DNA of 64,000 bases, taken from assembly GCA_018857735.1 (NCBI GenBank), contig JABMCL010000958.1, forward strand, positions 620,001-684,000, written 5' to 3'. This document shows positions 56,601 through 64,000 of this stretch, one piece after another (positions within the stretch are counted from its first letter, which is position 1; each line of letters opens with the position of its first letter). The position numbers were made by a program, and so were the translations under genes. A model generated the notes under the pieces. That model was not told the DNA's origin. It saw nothing but the letters and a program-made list of their open reading frames with translations, and did not search any database. Origin of the DNA: Alviniconcha marisindica (taxonomy: Eukaryota; Mollusca; Gastropoda; Provannidae).

Positions 56601-58025
56601 TTTTAGAGATCACACAAACAACAGCGCAAGAAATTACCACCTAACACTTGTTTGCCATAGCCAGCTGGTTTGGGGAAGAAGGGGGGTTGGGGTGGGGGTG
56701 GGATGAGAGAGGCAGCCTTATTCAATTCCATTTCAGAGTGGTTTTGGTGGAAGCGAAGGAGCAACACTGGTCCTACTGATAGAAATGCTGAATGAAAAAA
56801 AGTACACTCATAGCAGTTTTTCAGTCTGGTTTGTTGAAAAACAACGTTTGAAAGCCACCCAAAACACAGCCATTTTGTGTTTTGCACTGTGTCTATGACA
56901 TCATGAACAAGGTGGCATGTATGGCAGAAGAGTCAGTTACATTTCAGTTCTGTTCATCATTCACAAAGAACTACACATATGGCTGTACCTTGGGGAGCAC
57001 AAATTTGAAAGAAAAAGACTACTTCTGTTGCACACATTTTGATAGAAAAACCATGTGAAGCTTGCACATAAAAATATTTTCACATTTCAAGGCAAAACTA
57101 AGCATTGCTTGGTGCCCCCTTTACCCAGTTTTCAAAAAACAGCTATTTTGGTTCATATTCCACTTACCTTTGGGGAGGAGGGGGTCGGTTACATTAAACG
57201 CATTCTGTGATATTTATGAATGAAACGCATGACATTTGATTAAGCTGTTTGACAAAAATAATCTGTCAATATGAAACCCTGAGAAAGTGTTACAACACTA
57301 TGATTTTTATGTACAGCATGCACTTACACAGTTACAGTACAAACACCAGCAAGCAACACAGCTAAAGATGTTGCCTGAAATGAACACTGAAATATATACT
57401 GACACCCTATTACCTACAATCAGCAACGCAAACAAATCCTAGGTCATCTGCTGCTGCTCTGTCCATCTCTTGAACACCACTAATGCCCACAACCACACAC
57501 AAATAATAAACCAACACAGTAACTGGCACCTCTGTGTCTTCCAGTACCTATACAGCATCCTCCACTAGCAAGTCACTGATGATCATATCATTCAAGCAGC
57601 TATTGAACTGTTGCTACCACAACTGCAATTTCTGAGGCTGCTTCTAATGTTAAAGCTATTAAATACAAAGGAGGTTTAGACTAATACACAAACAACGGCT
57701 ATAACTTAAAACCACACTACAGTGACAAAACATTCAACTGGCAATACAAAAAAGTTAAAAAATAAAAAAGATGAGAAGAAAAGGAGCATGAAAATACAAC
57801 AGGAGGTTGGGAGGGCTGGGGGGAATGGAACCAGCTGGGCACCTTGTTCACAATCCACAGGTAAAACAAGCTGCCGTCACCGTCACCCAAAACCTCCCCA
57901 GACAACTTTACAGGGAATGTCACCCAGTTTTATGTGATACAGCCCGCTGTACAAAACATCTTGAAACCCTCTGACACAGATGTGAGCCTTGCCTTTTCCC
58001 TACAGCACAGCTGGCACTTTCACCG
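53640..58025. other. Non-coding region, mostly single copy
   Basis: No protein gene or exon was recognised, apart from the foldback element at 54788-55095. Short frames are scattered and have no family-like composition. Confidence 0.5.
54788..55095. mobile_element. Foldback (long inverted repeat) element, copy B
   Basis: It has the same layout as 700-1035. Ends: gcagaatcaacacacaa and ttgtgtgttgattct. Inner arms: aaggtacatgaactccacca, agaggtacat and their complement ggatgtacctctggtggagt. There is no coding capacity. Confidence 0.85.
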
Positions 58026-58029
58026 TTAA

Positions 58030-58246
58030 TCCTATCACTGCCATGATGCCACCTGAGAACGACAAATAAAAGTGCAAAATCTGAATCCTTAAGCCTTTTT
58101 TTTCAGCATTAGTATATGAAAGGATTTTTATCAAAACGCACAGTATTGAAATTAGATTTATTATAGAACCCCCAAAATATACTTTTAGCAGGTGTGTTTG
58201 TGCGCTGTTCAGCCCGCAAATTTTACAGGCTGTGGTAGTGAAGGGG
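58030..58246. mobile_element. piggyBac-like TTAA MITE, copy 2 (217 bp)
   Basis: TTAA at 58026-58029 and 58247-58250 flanks ends TCCTATCACTGCC and GGTAGTGAAGGGG. The interior (atttttatcaaaacgcacag, ttgaaattagatttattata, gctgttcagcccgcaaattt) aligns with the copy at 53466. Confidence 0.85.
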
Positions 58247-58344
58247 TTAATTCTGAGATCAGTTTGTGCTCGGTTGGTATTTGAATATGTACTTTTTACA
58301 TAGTAGAACCACCCTCTTTTTTTTTTTAAAGCCTATTCTAAAAA

Positions 58345-58750
58345 TCTAGTAAAAATGGTCTTAAAAGAGGGACGGTCCTTGGTGAGGGGTTCACGGACAT
58401 GGAAACATGAAAGGGAAGGTGTCAGAAAAAGTGGTCAGAAAAGAGGGTGGTCCTTGGTGATTCACTGACATGGAAACATGAAAGGGAAGGTGTCAGAAAA
58501 AGTGGTCTTAAAAGAGGGTGGTCCTTGGCGATTCACTGACATGGAAACATGAAAGGGAAGGTGTCAGAGAAAGTTGGGTGGTCCTTGGTGATTTACAGAT
58601 ATGGAAACATGAAAGGGAAGGTGTCAGAGAAAGTAGGGTGGTCCTTGGTGATTCACTGACATGGAAACATGGAAGGGAAGGTGTCAGAAAAAGTGGTCTT
58701 AAAAGAGTGTTGGTGCTTGGTGAACGGTTTATTTACATGGAAATATAACA
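58345..58750 (+). repeat. 71/60 bp minisatellite, about six units
   Basis: The unit ggtggtccttggtgattcac, tgacatggaaacatgaaagg, gaaggtgtcagaaaaagtgg, tcttaaaagag is repeated. Two units lack the gtcttaaaagag block. One frame stays open across it but looks like repeat read-through, not a gene. Confidence 0.92.
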
Positions 58751-59782
58751 GGAATTTGTTAGTTCGTGCTTTCAGCCCAGTCAACCACAGAGGAAAAATA
58801 ACAGGAAAGGTTTCAGTAGCAAAAGTGACTTTAAAAGAAAAGGGGTCACAAATATGCAGAAGAAAAATGCTTTTAACACAAAATAAACCCCTGTCATGCA
58901 ACTGATCAAACCCCATGTGTTTACTATCACAAAAAATATAAAAATCAGATTTGTAAGACAGAATGCGTTTTAATTAAAGGCTTTAAGCAGTCACTGTCTC
59001 ATTCAGTCTCTGTCTCTTTGATGTCAGGATATGAAGTCCATTTTCAGAACATACCAACTCTGACAGCTGCCAGGCCAGGGTGGGCGACATCGAATGAGGT
59101 CAGTGGTAGTTCACTTGCCTACATCAGTTTCCAACTGCATTACTAGTTTCTCACCATTTTATTTGCATGCAGTACCAATCATGTTTTGCAGCTCAGCATA
59201 ATGTTGCGAAAGACAACACAGAAAACTGGCTTTTTTTTCCAGTCATGAGTTCCTTCCACTAGCTCTGAACTGGTTGACAATAGGCCACCTACTCAAGAAG
59301 GTACACAAGCCAACCAGGAATCTACCAGTACCAGCAAAAGGCTGAGACCTAGCAGGCACCGGTGAAAAATGTTGATTGCAATGGAGGGTCCCAAGCTTGA
59401 GGATACAGAAAGTAGTGCCGTTATCCATCAGGCTTGTACAAATTCTGCAGTAGGCATGTCAGATGTAGAATTTCAGCGAGGTAAGTGCAGGAATGTTCTC
59501 AAAAAATCACTGTCAGCGTGTGTTGTGTCATCTTTGGTTGTATGCATTTTTTCTCTCTCAAGACATTGTGCTTGCTGTACACAATTTCTAAAAAGTGTTT
59601 GCAACCCCTGAAAGAAGGGGTGGTCTCTCATGAGGATGGTCTCACATTAGGGGTTCTATGCTTCTACATTTTCATTGTTGCAAACAGGAATTTTCCCATG
59701 GACAATTCTGTTAACTTTTCAAGGAAAGCCAGATGTGATAGCTGCACCGACATGGCTACTTAATTCCTAGGAGGGGTGTGTG

Positions 59783-60138
59783 GAGGATGTAGCTCAGCTG
59801 TTGAGTGCTGGGTCTGGCATGCTGCTAACCTCCTTCGTGGCCATGGGGCAAGGTATTTTTTTCCCGGTCAACATTCAGAGTGCACAGACTCTCTCTTTAT
59901 ACAGCCCCTGAAAGCTATCACATTGCATCAACAGCTATGTGCATGTTAAAAATGCTAACCACTGGCAGTCATACCATTGTTTGGACACATAAAAATACTG
60001 CACAAACTAGGTCAACCCTCAAAGATGGAATGTGGCTGCTGAAATGGTAGGGAAACTTAAATCAGTCACATCTGTGATTTGACTCTGTAAAAACAGGTGC
60101 ACTACCTCCATATAAAGAGGAACGCAGAAGAAAAATAG
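59783..60138 (+). mobile_element. SINE, same family as 41281-41945
   Basis: tRNA-like head ggatgtagctcagctgttga with gggtctggcatgctgctaac. The body contains tacagcccctgaaagctatc and ggtcaaccctcaaagatgga, and the tail is gtgcactacctccatataaa with gaggaacgcagaagaaaaat. It contains one copy of the unit that is amplified at 41540. Confidence 0.75.
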
Positions 60139-60159
60139 TTACGCTAGGATGTTTTCTTC

Positions 60160-60395
60160 ACTGTCTTGGATCCTCGGACATACACCTGTCTATAACAAGT
60201 GCAGCACATGGGACCCGAGTTGTTGGGAGGTTGTTTTTTGTTTTTTGGTATTGATTCCTCTGAAGCCATCGCCCTGGGTCTCAGAGGAGGTGGGAGAAGG
60301 TTGCTGCCGAAATCTGAGGTTTTGAACCTGTAACCTCTCAGTCCCGAGTCCAATTTCTTCACCACTACTCTAGGCCACAATGATTGCCTCATGGT
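60160..60395 (-). mobile_element. tRNA-headed SINE, reverse orientation
   Basis: Read on the - strand, tggcctagagtagtggtgaa gives an A-box-like start and aggttacaggttcaaaacct contains a good B box (GGTTCAAAACC). The spacing of about 45 bases fits a Pol III promoter. No full cloverleaf or tRNA 3' end follows. Confidence 0.6.
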
Positions 60396-60592
60396 AATAC
60401 ACTAAAGAATGTTCTGTCACAAGTCTCATGGACAAGGTTAAGTGTCAGACAAGTAAATAAATAAAACAAGTGAAAGCATAGCAAGTAAAAGCATAAATAA
60501 TAAGTAAATAAGCAACAGATCCTGGTTGCTTCTTTTAATTAAATAGCCAATGTATCCAAGGAATGAGTGAACAACTGCTGGTGAGGTTGACA

Positions 60593-60741
60593 AAATAGAA
60601 CAGCTCTAGAGAAATGTACTCACCTATACAACGACACATAAAGAACAATTAAAAACACAAGTGCTTTGGACACAAAGTGTTTTTAATTGTTCCTTATGTG
60701 TTGTCGTATAGGTGAGTACATTTCTCTAGAACTGTTCTATT
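60593..60741. mobile_element. Near-perfect hairpin element, ~65 bp arms
   Basis: The left arm 60593-60658 (aaatagaacagctctagaga, aatgtactcacctatacaac and onward) is the complement of the right arm 60677-60741, with very few mismatches and an ~18-base loop. It is a probable recent foldback or MITE. Confidence 0.85.
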
Positions 60742-63047
60742 TCATAGAAATGTATGTCTCACAAGTGGGTATTTTCTATCTTCACATAAGACGGAGAGCA
60801 AAATGATGTGAACAATGCTGCTGCTGACGAAGCCGTGGCTTTCTATGCACAAGTTTGAGACATGAAAAGGCTTTGAAAAAACAAAAACAAACACAGAGCA
60901 GATGAAAATGTCAGGGATGCCATTTGATGTAAAAACTAAAAGTGAAAAACTGTCTGTCTTTGGAATATACCAGTCTATGAAAAGGTAGATCTTCACGACT
61001 TTTCTCAACACCAGCTCTGCACTACTTTTTTCTGTCCCAGAAATTATGACCCAACAAGCCCTAAAGCCCATTCCAGTTCATCAATGGACTCATGGCAGCT
61101 TGAACTCCTGAAGACTGAGCAATCACACCAGACCAAATGACAGCTGTAATCAGTGAGCAGTTTGCTAATCTGGCTAGCAGACCAAACCACTGACCGTAAG
61201 TTTCACTCTCAAGTCTGGCAGATACATGGGGCCGCTTTTTCATCATGCTTAGCCTCATTACGATACAGCCACTGATTTACCATGCATTTGGATTGACAGA
61301 GTGCATCATGAACTGTAACAAGAATGCCTCAATGCAGAGAATGCCTCATGTTCATTGTCAACAGTACAGAACCCCTCAACTCAAACGAAGGTGACTGGGT
61401 CAGTTGTAAACAATTACAGGAATCCCTTAGCATGAAGGAGAGTGAGTGTGTTACTTGCAAAGTGTGACAAGTATCCCTTGATTCACAGGCAAATGACTGA
61501 ATCAGTTACACACAGTGACAAATAATTCCGCAATTTACAATAAAGGGATGCAACAAATCTGAGATTCTAGAAGATATGCACTGCCAAAAACCACTGCGTC
61601 AGCATCTAAACAGATCTATGTATTCTATGACCACGAGCAGGTGCATAAAGGTAGACACTGTGTAGTTTAAATTGGTGGCATTTCTGACAAGACCTGGCTG
61701 TGACCGTAAGTAACTGATGAGTGAGTTGCACCACCATTGCTTGGCACAAGTGGCCATGTTCAGACCTGTTTGCCCATTCTGTAAAATCTGCATTAAACAC
61801 CTGTACAATTTTGCAAAACATCAATATACTGCAGTTGCACAGGTAGTAACCATGGTATCTACATATTAAGTTAATCTCAGCTACGAATCCCAAGATGTTT
61901 CTTTTAAAGACTGAGGTGCTCAGGATTTAGCTTCGTATATTTCACCCCCTGCCAGGAGTTCTGCCTTTCCAGTTCATTCAGCTCACTTTCCCCCCAGATC
62001 CTGAGGTGAGGGGACAACAGTAACAGTCTCACACCATTTTCAGGGTTTCTGCCAGACTGGTAATTACCAGTATTTTGCTGGTCAATTTCCTCTGATGAAG
62101 AGGCAGAGAGACTGACGTTATTTCTTGCAAGTGGTACCCAATCTCACTGTCACTGTCAGTCGTAGATCCCACGTGGTCCTGCCTGAATGCAAAACACAAA
62201 CTATGGCCTTCCCCACATCACTGTGTGTGGTCACTGTGACTGTCAAAAAAAGTGTGGGAGAGCTGTGACTCCATCAGTTGCACCACAGAAAGGGACACGT
62301 GAGCACGCTTCACCAAGGTGAAAAGTCAAATGGGCACTCCCTAGAGATCTCATTATTTATGCTGACAGCAGCCATAATTAACAGAGGGTTCTGCACTGAG
62401 CTCTGAGCACCCGCCTCTTTCCTCACAAGCTTTTAATCCAACCACATGTGGTACTGTGTTGACTGGTGAAATGCATGATGATGATTCGAGTCCAGTTCAG
62501 CACTGAAATGATTGCAATTTGCACCACTTCATCGCAGCTGATATCTCTTGTCATCAATGGATGTATGTCATTACACAGTTTGAAGGTTTTCTTCAGAATT
62601 GACCGGTCCTTTGCTATTAGGTTTGAGGAAAACATGGTGGCCACTCTTTGGGTTTTTCACATGGAATATTAATTGTGATGTCCCAATTGCCTGAAGAGCT
62701 TGGCAGCTTGGAAACCTCTATAAATATACTTTCAGTGGATTTGGGCACATTGTCCCTGCAATATGTAGCTGCTGAGACGTAAAATGGTGTCACTGAAGAC
62801 TTCCAAGGCTGCACAGTACAAGCAATACACACAGTCATGCAAGTTGTTAATCGATGCTGGTATTCTTGCGTACTTTTGCAACTGCTTAAGTCTGAAAAAT
62901 CTTGACCAAGACCAAAAGACTCATGAGAGCCACCAAACACCCTAGCAGAAACCCTGTGTTCTGTACACAGCTGTCCACTAACCAGTATTTACAGTAATTC
63001 ACCCAATAAAAAAAAAAGATCTGGCATAAAAATGTGCTGCTGTACTA

Positions 63048-64000
63048 CTATAACATGCTGTCTACAACAAAGCTGTCAGCGCCATGCTGGTCTTCAGACA
63101 AAGAGGAAATGTCAGCTTCATTCATGATAAACTGGTTCGTCACCACTTCAACACCACTCGCAGAGCTAACCTCTGACAGCATCACTTCTTGTGGCGTCTG
63201 CATCAAAACTGGTGGAGCCTGCTCACTGGCTGGCAAAGATGTTGGGTCAACAGAAGAAGCCAATGTGGGGCTAGCAACAGTCGTTGACACTGCAGCATTG
63301 TTCACAGTGGCAGACAGAGCAGGGTTTGCCAGAGACACGATGATCTGCCCCCCAGGTGTCTGAAGCTGCCCTCCACCTGGAACAGCAGTGACGGCTGCAG
63401 GTGCCTGCAGACTGGTGTCGACCAGAATAAACTTGGGTGCCGCTGAGGCGCCCTCTTCTGTCTGTGTTGGTATTGCTGCATTGTCCGAGCTGTACGCGCT
63501 GCTCATAGCAGCTATGTCTGTGGGGATGGGTGTTTCAGTCTTGATGATCACCTGGTTGTTCCCACTGGCAGCACACAGGTTCAGGAACTGCATGAGGTCC
63601 ATGGATTGAGTGAAGGTGGTGGTGGGAACAGCCTGACCTTGAGAGGCAGGGGCTGAGGCTTGAGGCAAAGTGACTGTCATTGTCTGACCCATGCTCCCAG
63701 ATGCCTGCTGTGCCTGAGGCAAGCCCACCAACTGTGGCAAGCACAGAGTGACCTGCGGAACAGAACTGGAGGCCTGCTGGACAAGCATCTGAGATGTGCC
63801 AACGGTGGATGGTGTCACAGAGGATGGTGGTGCATGTGCAGCAGCTGGTGTAACAGGTGCCTGTGGATCAAGAAGACCAGCTGATGTTCCATCAACTGAC
63901 TGCAGCAGAGCTGTGCTGTGGGATGCTGGTGTGTCCACAGCAGGAAGGTTACTGCCTGAGACAGATTCTGTTATTTCCTCCCCTTCCACAGACTCAGATT
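63048..64000 (-). CDS. C-terminal exon of an unidentified transcription-factor-like protein (partial)
   Basis: The frame is open from the window edge (SESVEGEEITESV at 63998-63960) to TAG at 63050-63048, about 316 residues. It is rich in Ser, Thr, Ala, Gln, Val and Pro, has few charges until an acidic end (EADISSLSEDQHGADSFVVD), and includes VTLCLPQLVGLPQAQQ, QSMDLMQFLNLCAASGNN and VIIKTETPIP. This looks like the trans-activation tail of a DNA-binding factor, but no domain is in view and I do not recognise the family. There is no initiator Met or acceptor within the window. The exon probably continues to the right. Confidence 0.75.
   Translation of the reverse strand, partial: SESVEGEEITESVSGSNLPAVDTPASHSTALLQSVDGTSAGLLDPQAPVTPAAAHAPPSSVTPSTVGTSQMLVQQASSSVPQVTLCLPQLVGLPQAQQASGSMGQTMTVTLPQASAPASQGQAVPTTTFTQSMDLMQFLNLCAASGNNQVIIKTETPIPTDIAAMSSAYSSDNAAIPTQTEEGASAAPKFILVDTSLQAPAAVTAVPGGGQLQTPGGQIIVSLANPALSATVNNAAVSTTVASPTLASSVDPTSLPASEQAPPVLMQTPQEVMLSEVSSASGVEVVTNQFIMNEADISSLSEDQHGADSFVVDSML

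Larger units (their letters stand above)
58750..63047. other. Non-coding region at the right side
   Basis: No exon was recognised. It holds a SINE (59783-60135), a reverse SINE head (60395-60160) and a 65 bp-arm hairpin (60593-60741). Part of 62-63 kb may be the 3' UTR of the edge gene. Confidence 0.5.

Noticed and set aside
60330..60395. tRNA gene on the - strand
   Set aside because: It has a good B box but no complete acceptor stem; better explained as a SINE head.

Overview
The window looks like animal nuclear DNA, most plausibly a lophotrochozoan and probably a mollusc. It is AT-rich, with long GT-AG introns, many microsatellites, tRNA-headed SINE-like repeats and small inverted-repeat elements. 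The phylum is an inference from protein style and repeat content and was not tested. No operon, CRISPR array, rRNA gene or intact tRNA gene was seen.

The left half (about 3.0-38.4 kb, + strand) is one gene: the single invertebrate counterpart of the MYST histone acetyltransferases KAT6A/KAT6B (MOZ/MORF). I assembled 18 coding exons by eye. All join in frame and give about 2,261 residues: N-terminal winged helix and H15 domain, double PHD finger, long basic/serine linker, complete MYST catalytic domain, AT-hook/GRKP basic region, acidic region, Pro/Gln-rich region and the Ser/Met-rich tail typical of KAT6. The catalytic Cys and Glu, the autoacetylated Lys and all zinc ligands are present. Its introns carry a TTAA-flanked 1.5 kb transposon, a 2.3 kb inverted-repeat element full of palindromic 24 bp motifs, SINEs, and a 71 bp tandem repeat that includes the exon 7 5' splice site.

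On the - strand (about 49.7-44.5 kb) lies a compact five-exon PRXL2A (FAM213A, peroxiredoxin-like 2A) gene coding for 215 residues, with the CxxC motif intact. It also has decayed tandem copies of a splice-site-bearing exon piece, plus a 58 bp satellite in the same intron. The right edge (64.0-63.05 kb, - strand) holds the C-terminal exon of an unidentified Ser/Thr/Ala/Gln-rich, transcription-factor-like protein that continues outside the window.

The stretches 36.1-44.5 kb and 49.9-63.0 kb contain no recognisable protein gene. They hold a long KAT6 3' UTR, SINEs, minisatellites, two piggyBac-like TTAA MITEs, a pair of long-inverted-repeat foldback elements and a near-perfect 65 bp-arm hairpin. 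KAT6 acts on chromatin in the nucleus and PRXL2A is a redox protein; nothing in the sequence suggests that they work together. I found no convincing new multi-gene system. The most unusual signals are tandem duplications that overlap splice sites in both genes, and the palindrome-rich element in KAT6 intron 8.
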